Both the position numbers and the translations under genes were made by a program. Below are positions 10,574-23,049 of a DNA stretch of 64,000 nucleotides, one piece after another. The notes beneath the pieces are model-generated. The model saw only the letters and a program-made list of their open reading frames with translations. It did not search any database and was not told the origin of the DNA. Source of the DNA: Chloranthus sessilifolius (taxonomy: Eukaryota > Streptophyta > Magnoliopsida > Chloranthales > Chloranthaceae); the NCBI GenBank assembly GCA_021018995.1, contig CM037593.1, forward strand, positions 8,832,088-8,896,087. Direction: 5' to 3'. The number at the start of each line of letters is the position of its first letter. Within the stretch, counting starts at the first letter, position 1.

Positions 10574-10672
10574 TATATGACACATATCACAAAAAGAGGT
10601 CCTACAATCACGTTTGAGCGTGATGTGTATCATTTGACTTCAGACAATATTTTTGTGATTTATGTCACATAA
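10574..10672. mobile_element. Short TIR MITE (TATGTGACA ends), unit 1
   Basis: About 99 bp with ends TATATGACACATATCACAAA and TTTGTGATTTATGTCACATA, imperfect inverted repeats of about 24 bp. It sits between FB-D and the GDSL promoter, and the same position holds it in units 2-4. Confidence 0.55.
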
Positions 10673-10875
10673 AATAAAAAAATGATTATTTGATCGTACG
10701 CCATGGTCTCAAGATCCATTAGTGAAAAAAAATAAAATTATTTGATGGTACACCTGCTCGGCCCGTTGATACCCCTACTCTCTCTCTCTCTCCCATCGTC
10801 TCATTTAATGCCATTGAAGGACTATTTCATATCTCATATACTCCTCTTTTTTAGAGTGGTTGTTGATGATAATGG

Positions 10876-10960
10876 TAAGTATCGGCCAATACTGAAAAAA
10901 AAAATTTATATCGATAAGTATCGGCCAATACCAATCGATCTTTCATCTGATTGGTCTTGA
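10876..10960 (+). repeat. TATCGG-rich patch upstream of GDSL copy 2
   Basis: AGTATCGGCCAATACTG then AAGTATCGGCCAATACCAAT. It belongs to a dispersed TATCGG/CCGATA-rich family also found in GDSL intron 1, in the LTR-like block, at 54040-54150 and at 61110-61215. It is often next to a (TA)n tract. Confidence 0.6.

Positions 10961-10963
<3 letters not shown>

Positions 10964-11023
<60 letters not shown>
10964..11023. repeat. (TA)n tract upstream of GDSL copy 2
   Basis: About 60 bp of alternating AT, ending roughly 320 bp before the TATA box. The tract is present before copies 2-5 with slightly different lengths. Confidence 0.97.
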
Positions 11024-11025
<2 letters not shown>

Positions 11026-11341
11026 GGTTGATAGCCCTAGTGGTTGGGCTATTCGTTTCCACCATTAAACAGCAAAGCCTTAACGTCGGACCCAAGCTAG
11101 ACCCATCCCAAACCGCGAAAGTAAGGGGTACAGCTGGCCGCTATAAGTAGACATCGCGTTGAATTAGTCCCTTTCATTACCTGAAGTTCTATCTCCAAGT
11201 ATCTATTTTGTTCGTATCTGAAAATAAAAAGGTTTCTATTTTGTTCTGTTACAACTTATAACTGCCCCAAAGCTAATTACTGATACTTATCTCGGATTAT
11301 GACTTTGGACTCATAATGAAACTCTAACTACAACCACTTAC

Positions 11342-11349
11342 TATAAATA
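11342..11349 (+). promoter_or_regulatory. TATA box of GDSL copy 2
   Basis: TATAAATA lies 114 bp upstream of the ATG at 11456, with a pyrimidine-rich leader (TCTCCCATTCTTTTTCTCG) between them. The same box and spacing recur before every copy whose promoter is in the window. Confidence 0.65.
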
Positions 11350-12044
11350 AGAACATCTCCCATTCTTTTTCTCGTTAGAAATTTCATACGTTCCTCTCTG
11401 CTTGCGCTGCACTTCATTTTCTTTACCCTCCCTTCTCCTATCTCAAATTATCAATATGATCTTTATTGGTTTTCGATTTTCTCCTCCAATCTTAGGCTTT
11501 ATAGTTCTTCTTCTCATATTTCATGCTGTGAATGGTTATGAATCAATATTCAATTTCGGGGATGCGTTTTCAGATACGGGAAACTACTTAATTGAGGATT
11601 ATGATTACTCTATTCGGCAGCCCAATATTGGCAAATTACCCTATGGCGAAACCTATTTTAATAGGTCAACAGGCCGCTTCTCTAATGGACGATTAATCAT
11701 TGATTTCATGGGTATGCTTTATAAAGTTTTAGATTAATTATTTTCATATTTCTTTTGATCTTTTAATTTTTTTTTGTCTCGTATATGTCACTAATGAAGA
11801 TAAAGACCTTATAATGGATGAGGTTAAGTGGATTCCTTAAGTACATATAACCGGTTATTTTACTCTGCGTTCCCATATGTTTTTTCTGTTTTCTTTTTGT
11901 AAATGAGTAAACTAGGGTTGAAAATATTGTCAACCTTCCATTCTGCTACAAGACCAAACCCTAGTGAGTAGTGACTCAATTGACTTGATGAATCTTCCGT
12001 TTGGATGTCCTATGAACCATGGTTAAACAAATAGGGCTATGAGC

Positions 12045-12310
12045 ATGGTATCAAGTCTCAGTCGATACTGGTACGTATCGGCAGTAGTATTGATTTTTGT
12101 AAACTGAGATGCTAATACCGCCCCGAAAGCATTATCGGGGTGGTATCAGTGTCAGTATCGGTTTCAGACCGATACGGGTCTGTATGGGCCGATACTGTCT
12201 CGGTATAGGCCCATGCTGACCAATAAAAAATTAAATTTGTGTTTATCTTTCAAAAAAAATTATACTGGCAGAGGCTGACACCCTTTAACGATACCGAGTT
12301 TGATACCTTG
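12045..12310. repeat. TATCGG-rich element in intron 1 of GDSL copy 2
   Basis: Begins ATGGTATCAAGTCTCAGTCG and ends GAGTTTGATACCTTGG, so GGTATCAA and TTGATACC form short inverted ends around CGATAC/GTATCGG-rich sequence. Copies 3-5 carry it with a deletion of about 25 bp near the right end. A TIR origin is an inference. Confidence 0.5.
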
Positions 12311-12625
12311 GTTTTGAGACTGCTCACTTGCAGCTCATGATAGGAACATCTTTGATCAATTAACGCAATTGGTCTATCAGCTCATTATTGGCATGTCTCA
12401 ACAGAAAATCATGCTTACCAAAGCATTAGAATTTTAGAATCATCAATCGATGTAGGGCTTTCAACAAATTGGGTCTCGCAAAAATTTTGGTTGCCCAGGG
12501 TATGTCCAACCCGACCTGATGGGTCAACGGTATGTACTTGATCAACCCAAAAACTCAACCCAACTTGACGCTCGACCAAAATACCCTCTTATTATTCATG
12601 TTTTTTATATAAAATATTGGGCTGG

Positions 12626-12648
12626 GCTGGGCTGGGCTAACCCGACCT
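12626..12648 (+). repeat. (GGGCT)n in intron 1
   Basis: TTGGGCTGGGCTGGGCTGGGCTAAC in copies 2 and 3. Copies 4 and 5 have one repeat fewer, and copy 1 (about position 100) has lost the tract. It lies in a CCCGACC/GGGTC-rich stretch. Confidence 0.85.
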
Positions 12649-14474
12649 GACCCAACCAGAAATTAGGGTCAGATGCTTCATGCCCGACCCGATGGGTCAA
12701 GTTTATGTTCCCAAACCAATAAAAAATTTGAATCAGGCTGACCAGCAGGGCCTGTTCTGCAAGTAGGTCCTATTCCTATTAATTAATCCTTTATTGTGAA
12801 AATATTAGTTTATTTGGTTCCAACTTCCAAGTAATATAGGAACAAAGAACCACAATGTAAGTGCTAATATAATATGTCATTTTAAATTTTCAGCGGAAGC
12901 TTTTGGTCTTCCATTTTTACCTCCATATTTATCAGCACTGAGAGCCCAAGATTATAGAAAAGGAGCCAATTTTGCAGTTGTAGGAGCTACTGCGATGGAT
13001 ACTCCTTATTTTTATGATAGAACAGAAGTAGCAACAAATAGCACTCTTCTAGTTCAACTCGACCGGTTCAAGAAGTTGTTACCTTCTCTATGCTCTACTG
13101 AGACAGGTGATTCTCATATCCATTCTCTTTATTTCATTTCTAAGTTAAATAAATAGTCATTCTTTTAAGTAATATATTTGTTAGATCTGCCATCTAATTT
13201 GTCTATTTGATTGCCCACTAGATTGCCATGAATATCTAAAGAGATCGCTACTAGTAGTTGGAGAGATTGGAGAAAGAGATTACAAGTTTACGGGGATTAA
13301 CACAGATGTGGTTCGTGATGTAGTCAATGTTATCACCCAAACCATCATGGTAAGAAATCCTCTATTTTGCTATGCTAAATCGATACGTGCTATTTGTTGT
13401 CATCACTATTATTAATGAATATAGTTTTTATTTTATTTTCTTTAATTCCAGGAATTGATTACTATTGGAGCGACTAATATTATGGTGCCTGGGATGTTTC
13501 CAATGGGATGTCTTCCATACTATTATGGAAATCCAGCTTTTGTTAGGGGTAGCGCTCTTGGCATTGATCCCCAAAATGGGTGTCTAAGAGATAAAAATGA
13601 TCAGGCAGAGTACCACAACACGCTACTCCAATACAATATCCAACTGCTAAGAGATGTGTATCCCTATGTTAAGATCATGTATGCAGACAACTACAATGCA
13701 GCCATGCGTTTATTCAACAACCCTATTCAATATGGTAAGCTTTGTTTATAGACTTAATTTTTGAGAATTATAGCGTGCTGCCTCAGAAAGCATTAACATA
13801 TTCTTCAATTTTGTCATTAATCAGGTTTCTCAAGTGATGTGCTATCAGTGTGCTGCGGAGAAGACGTTGCAAAATTCTACTATGACACAGGGATCGGTCA
13901 TTGTGGGCAAGGAGGTTTCGTGTGACAAGCCAGACTTATTTGTTAAGTGGGATGGAGAGTATTTCAGTGAAGCTGCTTATAAATCGATTGCCTCTGCTCT
14001 GATTTTCGAGAATTACACCACCCCTCTATTCAATCAAGACAACTTTCGAGGACGTTGCACCATCCCCATATTGAACTCACTTTGCTTCTAATAAGTGGCT
14101 TGTTCTGTTTTTTTTTTTTTTTTCACTTTGTACTCCATTTTGTTTGTAAGTACTATATGATAGATTTTGCAATTAGCATGCATTCTGTTTTTTTGCATGT
14201 TTTTTGTTTCCTTTTAGTAAAATTATGTACAAATGTCTACATGCTTTTCATGGTAGGGAGACAATAATTTCTAATTGATTATTGCTTAGCATGTAAGGAT
14301 GAACGATGGAATCGAGATCGTCCATTATTGCACTCGATGAATGGAAACACTATTTTAAAAGTTATGGATTAATTGAGTGCCACCACACCCATAGATAAAA
14401 CGCCGCAAGTAAATTCTAATCATTTCCATCAGTCCTAGAGTTAATACATTGGAATTTTTTTAAATTTTTTTTTT

Positions 14475-14622
14475 ATAACATAGGGTATCCCAAATTTGGG
14501 CTTGGACTAAGCCATATGGGTGACATCGTCCCGTCCCTGCACCTGTTTATCGCAGAGGGGAGTCGTCTTGAACCCGTGACCTTAGGGAGTAAACCCAAGT
14601 CGCTAAACCGCTGCGACAACTC
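14475..14622 (-). mobile_element. tRNA-derived SINE, unit 2
   Basis: Same element and position as in unit 1, with a shorter A-tail and CCGCTGCG for CCGTTGCG in the box A area. Confidence 0.7.
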
Positions 14623-15092
14623 TTTTTCTGTAATAGCATTCGAAAGATAATTTATATTTGGTGAATGGCAACTCTGGCAACTCTTTTCTGGGTAATAGCA
14701 TTTGAAAGATAATTTATATTTGGTGAACAGGGCTGTGTTCTTAGGGCAGTGCATGGGTCAATTTCTCTCCGCGAAACCGATCAAACCTCGCAAGAGGTAC
14801 ACACCTCTTTGACATGGTGTGATTGACCTGTGATCTTAATGCTAGATATTGACTGCACAGGTCATTCTATTAGACTGCACAGCCGTGCAACACTATAGTG
14901 GCTCACCAGCTTCATCAATTGAGATGTATGGCAGGCTAACATGTTGATGAACTGAGGTCAAACTTTATGTTGACCAGAAGTTCTAATAATGGCACTTTTT
15001 TTGCCTCATTGTAAGGCAATGGCAGTCTTTGAGCTGAATATAGTCCACGGACACTACAACTTGCAGGGGAGATTTGTACTGTGGCCCAAAGT

Positions 15093-15400
15093 TTAAAACA
15101 CTTAATATTTTGGGATTTGTATCTCGTGGAATACCATCTAAGCACTTGATTTGAAGGTCACAGTGTAAATATCTTTGATATGGTAAAAATTGGCACAAAA
15201 CATGATCTCTACCATCTGAGTCGTGACCATAAACCATTGAATCAGATGATAGGGTTTGACTGTGTTGAGTAAGATGATAGAAATCACACTTTGTGCCAAT
15301 CTTTGGCACTACAAATCTTTACATTAAGCCTTCAAATCAGAAGACTTAGATGGTGTTCCTAGTGGCAAAGATCCAAAAAATACCAAGTCTCTCTTTTAAA
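15093..15400. mobile_element. Foldback MITE FB-A, unit 2
   Basis: Same element as at 2558, but its left arm carries unit-5-like variants (CAGGGGAGATTT, TTTTGGGATTT, AAAAATTGGCAC) whereas the right arm matches unit 1. Confidence 0.65.
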
Positions 15401-15485
15401 ATTATGTGTTACTCTAGGCTACTTGTGAAAGGAGAACTGTCACTAGTAAAATAACCTAATATCCTAACTCTTGATGTTTAATGGA

Positions 15486-15623
15486 AAATTATAAACGGTG
15501 GACAGTTTTTGATGGACAAGTTTGCAGACAGCTTATATGACTGACTATAATGCTTGGGCCCCACTATGTGTGCAGGCAGTTGCGCCACATAAGCTGTCTG
15601 TAAAATTGTCTATAACACTGTCC
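15486..15623. mobile_element. Short TIR MITE (GTGGACAG family), unit 2
   Basis: Same element as at 2953. Confidence 0.6.
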
Positions 15624-15747
15624 CTATTTAAGTGCAACTTCATTTATGTCTTCTAACTCAAGAGTTGGTATTGGGTATCTAACCGACTCCCAATCTTTAT
15701 TGGAGCAAGTCATAGATTGGAGGTCATAGGTACATCACTATTGTTCA

Positions 15748-16058
15748 CGCGGTGACAAATGTCTCCGTGACTTTCCAAATAGGTGAAATTTACCGAAACA
15801 GGGGTTGGGCGAAACTTTCGGTGAAATTTTGATGATTTCTCCGAAATCACTGAAATTTCATTAAGTTTGACGGAATTAATAAATCTTTTCTAATTTTTGT
15901 CATTTTAAAAATAATAAATAAAATTTTTATGAAGTTTAAATAAAATTTATATTTAATATTTTTGTACTCCTCGAAATTTTTCAAAATTTTTTCGAATCTT
16001 TCTCGAAATTTATCCAAAATGAACCGAAATGTTGCCGACAACGAAATTTGTCACTATG
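15748..16058. mobile_element. hAT-like MITE (CATAGTGAC family), unit 2
   Basis: Same 311-bp element with ATTGTTCA duplications at 15740-15747 and 16059-16066. Confidence 0.85.
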
Positions 16059-16455
16059 ATTGTTCATCGACTTAATGCAAAGGGTCTATTATAAAGATAT
16101 GGAGGATAGAAGATTGCATTAAAATAAAGGGGGTGGATGGAAGATTGCATTAAAATATCGTCATCTTGTGATTAAAAGTGGTCAAACACCTTTAAAGTGA
16201 ATGGCTAAAACATATTTTGAGTTTTATATGGTAACCATTTGCTATAAAGCCGTTTGATTGATATGAATCAATCAATTTTGTGCCACATGTATCTAGTTAG
16301 TAAACCGTTCCAATCTAAAAATAGTTCAACCGATTGAGAAGTAGCTCAGTTTGTATCCTCACTCATTTGTGAGGCTTGAGGTGGTGGGCTCTAATCTCCA
16401 CCTTCGTCCAATGATCAAAACAAAAGATAATTCATACAATATTCAATACTAGTCT

Positions 16456-16592
16456 TCTCTGTTGGGGCTTCTTTATTTTTAGTTTTTGGTTTTTTCTTGT
16501 TTGCATAGTTTTTCCTTTTGGTCGGCTCTTTGTTGTATTTTTCTAGCTCCTCGCTGCTTCGTAATACATTCTGATTTACTAATAAAAAATAA
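16456..16592 (+). mobile_element. LINE fragment, unit 2
   Basis: Same insertion with the same 17-bp flanking repeats. Confidence 0.75.
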
Positions 16593-16804
16593 ATATTCAA
16601 TACTTGTCTAAAGAAGAAACATCTTTGAAGCTTGATCCCTTTCTTTTGTAACGACCCAAAATCCCGTTCAAGAAACAATGGAATTCCGCATCGTTATCCC
16701 CATCACCAGGGAGTTATCGTCGAATATCTATCGGCATATTTCCAGGATCCCTACAGGCAAATGCGTATCCGATACATCCAATATCTATCGGCCAATCAAA
16801 CCAA

Positions 16805-16985
16805 CACTACAAAAAATAAGACTATTAGCGACAGTTTTTTATTAAAAAATTGCCGCTATTAGTCCTGTCGCTACAAAAAACTATCGTTACAAAAATAATA
16901 GCTGCAATTTTTTATAGCGATAGGACTAATAGCGACAGTTTTTTATTAAAAAAAACTGCCGCTAATAGTCTTATTTTTTGTAGTG
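16805..16985. mobile_element. CACTA-type MITE, unit 2
   Basis: Same 181-bp element with complete ends. Confidence 0.87.
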
Positions 16986-17105
16986 CAATATATATTCAAG
17001 CACTTGTTTTATTTTTATAATATATATATATATAATAAAAAATAAGAAAAAAGGTATTATTGGTATTTTGTCTGGGTCATATCCAATTCATATCAATTGA
17101 TATGA

Positions 17106-17107
<2 letters not shown>

Positions 17108-17149
<42 letters not shown>
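17108..17149. repeat. (TA)n tract, unit 2
   Basis: 42 bp of alternating TA between two copies of the GGTATTTTGTCTGGGTCATA segment. Confidence 0.95.
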
Positions 17150-17153
<4 letters not shown>

Positions 17154-20100
17154 GTATTTTGTCTGGGTCATATCCAATTCATATCAACTGATATGACCCG
17201 ATATGGGCTGATATGATTCAATATTTGACCATTTTGACCTCATATTAAATAGGGGTGTATATCTGTATTGGCCGTTGCTTATACAAGTAACTATTGTAAT
17301 CGATGGATGTCTGACCCATCTTGTGAAAAAATAACAGCACGACCCCTCGGAATTTGTGCACACCAACCCATAGACCCAGACTTTGTAAAAAGCTCCTATA
17401 CCTAGATTTGGACTTAATGAAGGCCCAAGAGACCTAGGAAATAACCCACAGACCTCTATGTTGAGAACTTCGAAGAGATTAAGGCTGATGGCCTGGCCCA
17501 AAAACATGACATGGGTTGTACTACTAGCATTCTCATGCTTACGAAAGACTATAAGTAGATAATTAAGTGGACCACCCTTATAATCTTAGCCTGCTGGGTC
17601 CTAAGCCCAACTTAATTAATTCTAGAACCTCAGGTATGGACTCGACATTCCCACCTGAATTAATAATCACGACTTATAATTCATACGAGAGCTTATAGAT
17701 GCTCTAAGAGCATTTAGCCAAATTTTTAAGGAAATAATATTAAGTCACTGACTCAATAATTGAACAAAAATTGAGAATAAGTTAGTATACCCGTTAGGAG
17801 GGGATACACTCGATGAACACCATAAATAGTATCCCAATATTATGATTAGTTGGAAATGTTCAACTATCATACTGATAGGAGTTATAGTCAACGATTGACT
17901 CGACTAAGGTGTTAGCAAAAATATAGGAAATAAGAAAGCACCTTAGGATAACTGGAAATGGGCACCTTAAGGATAACTCAATGTAGGACAAATACTTCTT
18001 CCTTATGAATAACGATAAATATAAGTCCAATGGGGACTCTAAACTAGATGACATAGTGTGAATTGATCCTATGCAATCCTCCCTAAGGATTGAGTTTTGA
18101 TTGAGATTGATATAAATGAATGATGATTGATTGATATAGATAGATATGGATTTGGATAGATAATGATGATTGATATAGATAAATAATGATTGAGAATTTA
18201 ATTGATATAAGACATCCAATAATGATATTGAACAATGAAACACACATTGAAAAATGATTAGCGAGCTCACAAAGATAGAGTAACCAAATCGACACCGAAT
18301 AATGATCTAAGCTGATTATCGAAATTCTAAAAAAAATATGAGGTAATGGAAACTTGTTGAATATCGAACCCAATTTTGGGATAAATTGAATAATATCGAA
18401 TTGAAAAAGGGTGATGAAATTACGGAAAATTGATATTGATGATTGAATATTGAAATCGAATATAATTACCGAAATCGTACTAAAGAAATTTGATTTGAAA
18501 TCAAAATATCAAATATTGATATAGAAAATTGAAAGTGGAAAGATGATACTGCATTGAATATTGAACCTCGCATAGCTAACCAACATTCTTGAGCGAAGTT
18601 ATGACTCATATTCTTACAAGTTTGAAATATCAGTTGAAAATTGGGTCTCGTTAGACTAATATGGTTATTGATCATGGTCTTGATTGACTAAATTGCGAAA
18701 AGTGTCAGCCTTTGTTTGCGCAATATTGATAATTGATATTGATATCAGATTATGGTTGGTGTCTAGTATCGCACTGAATTAATTTAAAAGACACTTAATA
18801 AATCATTTAATTGATAAATAAATAAATAATTAAAAAAAAAGACACTTAATAGACCAGTAAATTGGTGACCAATGAACTAATAATTTGATTAGCAACCTCG
18901 TAAACCTCATAAACTTAATAATTCCACAATTCTTGCTAAATTTCAAATTTATAGTATGTTGTTTTCTATCATAGTAATGGTAGTTGCAATTAAATATTTC
19001 CTGTGTAGATATTATTTCTATATTGTGTTTATACATCATACTTCAAATCTTTCCTGCTTAAGATTGATTGTGAATTATCTTTATTATTTTGTTGATATCA
19101 CGACACAATGTGAAACCCTCCTATACATATGAACTATAAGCTTAGCTACATTAAATTATACTGAAAATCATAATTCAAAATAATTAAAACTTTATTAAAC
19201 TTCACTGCTTACGGTCCTTTCTTGACCCAAAAATTTCAGAGGCAAGCCAGCAACTACTCAGTCAGAGCTAGGGAGTAGGATGAGGAGAGATCCAGGAGCG
19301 ATCACTGAGCTGATAGTTTGAGCTCGCTTTGTTTATAGAGCTACCAGTACCTGCACACGTGACTAATTCGCATGTTTATTGGATATTTTCCTTGAGTTGT
19401 ATTGTTAAGTCCAGTGGTTTTGAAATCACTGATGAAATTTTGTAATTGGACTTATTGTAAATATTTGTTTTTAAAGGTTGAACTTTTAACTATATTTCAT
19501 AGGTCTTATAATTCCGCGATAAGTAAGATTTTCACGTTTTGAATTTTGAAAATTGAAATAGCTCGATCTGGTTAACGAAAATGAAAAATCTTTTCGCAAA
19601 ACGCTTCTGTAATTATTATAAATTCTTTCAAGAATAGAAGAATGATTTAATCGAAATTGAATGGGCCTATGTCGCGCCGACCCAGCTCGTGGATCGGAAC
19701 ATACGGATTGCGAGAGTTGTCCCAAACGTGCTAGGCCAAGGGCTGAGGGCATGACAAGAAAACCCATCGAATTGATCGTACCCATTTGCAGCCTTAGCTC
19801 ACATGTACTTTTGTAACATTTAGGGCTGTCAATCGGCCTTGTTAATTGCGACTTCGTCTAGCTCGGAATGGGCCTGGTTTGGGCCAAGTTTGTAAGCCCA
19901 ATTTTTTATTGGGAAAAATTGGGCCCAATTATGCAAACAGGTTGGGTTCGGGTTTGGGCAGCACAGCCCATCGGGTCCTTGCTATAGGGTTTGCAAACAA
20001 GCTCGCCTGGAATCTAGCTTAAAGAATATGTAAACTTGGTTTGAACCAGAATGGAAACCCAACCCAAACCTATAAGCTGGGTTCAAACACAAAACTTGGC

Positions 20101-20454
20101 TTGAATATATCTAGGGGAACTTCGGGCCAAGCTTAGACTCACTGCATTAAACCCATCCCATTTACTAATTCAGTAGGTATTATTACTTAAACAAGGCCTT
20201 GGGTCTCAACACTAATCCTAAACTTAAAATTGGCTACAAGTACAGTGGAGCTTAATTAATGCAGGTCGGTGCTCAACTAGTGCAGCCAATCACGTCGCGC
20301 CACGTCAGCCGCTTGCACTTTGTCTGCATCAAATTTGTCCACCGTTTATAATTTTCCTTAGATAAATGTGTCACGTAAGGGCTGGCTGGGGTCAACCTCA
20401 TTCGACCCTAGGTCCTCAAGGCTGCCATATAGTTAGCTCTATGCCGGGACTGAA

Positions 20455-20909
20455 AAAATTTCAAAATAACCCCTGAACTTACACCCCGTTATTAATAACG
20501 CACCTAAACTATTAATAATATCAAATGGGCACTCAAAGTACACTTAAGTTCATCAATTAAACCCCTACTGTCACCTTCCGTTAAAGGTTGTTGAGTTGGC
20601 AGACAACTCAGCAAAATAGCGTGCGTGGCACCCAACATTTTTGTGAGTTTATTAATGACGGGGTGAAAGTTCAGGGGTTATTTTGAAATTTTCCAAAGCC
20701 AAGTCATCGCCAAGTTACGTGCCGCGCATGCTATTTAGCTGAGTTCCTTGCCAACTTAGCGTTTTTCGTTCAACCATTAACGGAAGTTGACGGTAGGGCT
20801 TAGTTGATGAACTTAAGTGTACTTTGGGTGAATATTTGATATTATCAATAGTTTATGTGTGTTATTGATAACGAGGTATAAGTTCAGGGGTTATTTTGAA
20901 ATTTTTCCT
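20455..20909. mobile_element. Foldback element FB-C, unit 2
   Basis: Same structure as at 7925. Confidence 0.63.
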
Positions 20910-22470
20910 AAAAGTATAATTTTAATTGTATAAAATCAATTAGGTACGACCAATTATTTTTTTACCTAATGGAATAAAATCATTTTGGTGTTTAAATATC
21001 AGTCAGAAGCCATTATTCCATTCTTTTTAGGTACGACCAATTTTTTTTTACCTAAGGGGAAAATGGCATATGCTCGACTTGACCCGACCAGGCAAGAAAA
21101 CCAAGCCTGACTAGAAGCCCGACCTGAAAACCTGACTTGACCTAGTAAAAAATTCCTTTAGACATCTATCGGGTGATTTGAACATAAAAAAAAACTAACA
21201 AATAAGTATAATCCAGAAATTTTAATTAGGTATTTATTCCTTCTCGACTTTAACTTTCTTGAGGATTTTATTGTCTTCATCATCTGTAGTCTTATATTTA
21301 ATACTTTGACATATCTACGATCTTGTAGGACGATTTTAATAAATTGTATCTTACACTTTGACTTGAAAGAGATACTCATTTATGAAATATTGACACTAAA
21401 TTTGATTTTATGGTCACTTTTTTGGCATCTGTGTCATGTCAAATCAATGCTAACCATTTGATGGTACACCCATTATCTCGAGATCAAGTGTGTGAAAGGT
21501 TGGAACAAAAAACATTCTCCATCATTAGGTTCAAAACTATCAATTGGTTTGAACATGGGCACCTTAATAGATTTGGTGGACGTAATAATAGGTAAAATCA
21601 CATTTAATAAAATAGCGTGTCATTCATTTCGTTTAAATTTGATTTTAAGGTCACTCTGGAATTTGTGCACGTCAAATCAATATCATCGTCTCGATAAAAT
21701 AATCTCAAGATCAAGTGTGTGAAAGATTAGAATGAAAAACGATGTTATCATCCAATTTAAAGCATTAATGGGTTGTAACATGAGCGCCCTCAAAAATTCA
21801 GTTGGGGTATTTAAAATCATAATCATATATTATCAGTCAATCACTAAAAAACTAATAACAATTATTGTTAAATATTAGATTGATTCGAGTATTTTGTAGA
21901 ACTTATTCTTTTATAATATCTAAAATTTAATTAAAATCTGTCTTACTCACTGGTACGCATGTCATAATATTAGTTTTGACCGATGAAAACAATAAAATCA
22001 ATAAAAAATTGGCTTGGCGAAATAATAAATCCAATCTTTTATCCAATTAAATTATCAAAATTATTTGGTTTCAGTAGTTTCTTATTTTTTCTTTATTTTT
22101 CCATTTACAGTAAATACTATATTTTTATTTATGTATAATCATATATAGTTATATCTATTTACTATGTTTAAATATTTATTTTGTACTATAGATACATGTT
22201 TCTATCCTATCACGTTCAATTAATTCGATGATATATTAATTATTAATTTCTACTTTAATTTTATAATAACTAATATAACTAAATCAATAGGCTTCGAATT
22301 TTCATACCCTACGTATTTATTAATTATTATTAAAAAGATGAATAGTAATGTCCATCCATACATAGGAGTCCAAGTTTTGACTCGAAACCCAAACTGAAAA
22401 TCGGCGAATCGAATTGGTCTAAACAAACCCGAAAACTGATACTGAAGCTATTCTTGACCCGTTTCGGTTT

Positions 22471-22490
22471 GGGGGAGGGGGGGGAGGGGG
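22471..22490 (+). other. G-quadruplex-type G tract, unit 2
   Basis: Identical 20-mer to that at 9942. Confidence 0.75.
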
Positions 22491-22628
22491 TCAAAAATCG
22501 AGAATTTATTAGGTAGGATGAGAAAACCGAAAAAGTAGCTTAAAATAATAAAATGGTGATTGCATCCCTTTCAAATCCATGATTGCTTGAAATTAGGTGA
22601 TGGAGGTCATTTTTCACCCCAATCTTTT

Positions 22629-23049
22629 GTAGAAGGGAGTCATTACTTGCACACACTTTTCAAGTGATTGCACCGGATTGCACCAAATTTAAAAGAACGA
22701 CTTGCAAGTTTGACGACCCCTCCTACGTAAAACACCACCTAAGCCGTTTGATTTGAAGGTCATGATTTAAAGATATCAATTGCAAAAGATTAGAACAAAA
22801 TATAATTTTCATCAGCTGATTAAATGGAGTCAAAGGATATTATATAATTCAACGATTCACTACAATAGATCATATGAAAATATGGCTTTTACTCCAATTT
22901 TATATACAAGAGATCTATTGATCATGAACATCAAATCGACGGCTCAAATTGAATTTTATATATCACATGTCCCTAAAATATCAAATCTTTCTTTAAATTT
23001 GGTGCAATCACTTAAAAACGCGTGGAAGTAATGGCTCCCTTTGTAGAAT
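22629..23049. mobile_element. Foldback MITE FB-D, unit 2
   Basis: Same element as at 10100, with several single-base losses in homopolymers. Confidence 0.63.

Larger units (their letters stand above)
1..12519 (+). repeat. Tandem unit 1 of a ~12.4-kb five-fold array
   Basis: The first base aligns with 12520, 25010, 37310 and 49754, and the same order of landmarks follows each time: GDSL exons 2-5, a SINE, foldback MITEs, a hAT-like MITE, a LINE fragment, an LTR block, a G-rich tract, a (TA)n tract and the next GDSL exon 1. Identity by eye is very high, with mostly scattered substitutions and small indels. The window edge is an arbitrary point inside intron 1, so the array probably extends to the left. 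The unit boundaries chosen are a phase convention and not necessarily the recombination points. Confidence 0.95.
11456..14091 (+). pseudogene. GDSL esterase-like copy 2, frameshifted in exon 5
   Basis: Exons: 11456-11711, 12894-13106, 13222-13349, 13452-13734 and 13825 onward. The ATG at 11456 gives a signal peptide of about 27 residues (hydrophobic ILGFIVLLLIFHAV). Block I is FGDAFSDTGN, with Ala37 in the place of the catalytic Ser. Block III is GERD, with Arg175 in the place of Asn. In exon 5 the sequence GTTTCGTGTGACAAG lacks two bases compared with the GTTTCGTGTGTGACAAG of the other copies. This creates an in-frame TGA at 13923-13925 after residue 326 and removes block V. Beyond the lesion the old frame stays open to the usual stop at 14089-14091, so the break is recent. 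A truncated 326-residue secreted protein could still be made. Confidence 0.88.
16647..19756 (+). mobile_element. Solo-LTR-like block, unit 2
   Basis: Same block, same termini. A short stretch near 18581-18606 differs from the other units (CAACATTCTTGAGCGAAGTT for the GTTCTTGCGAACGGGCTCG form). Confidence 0.55.
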
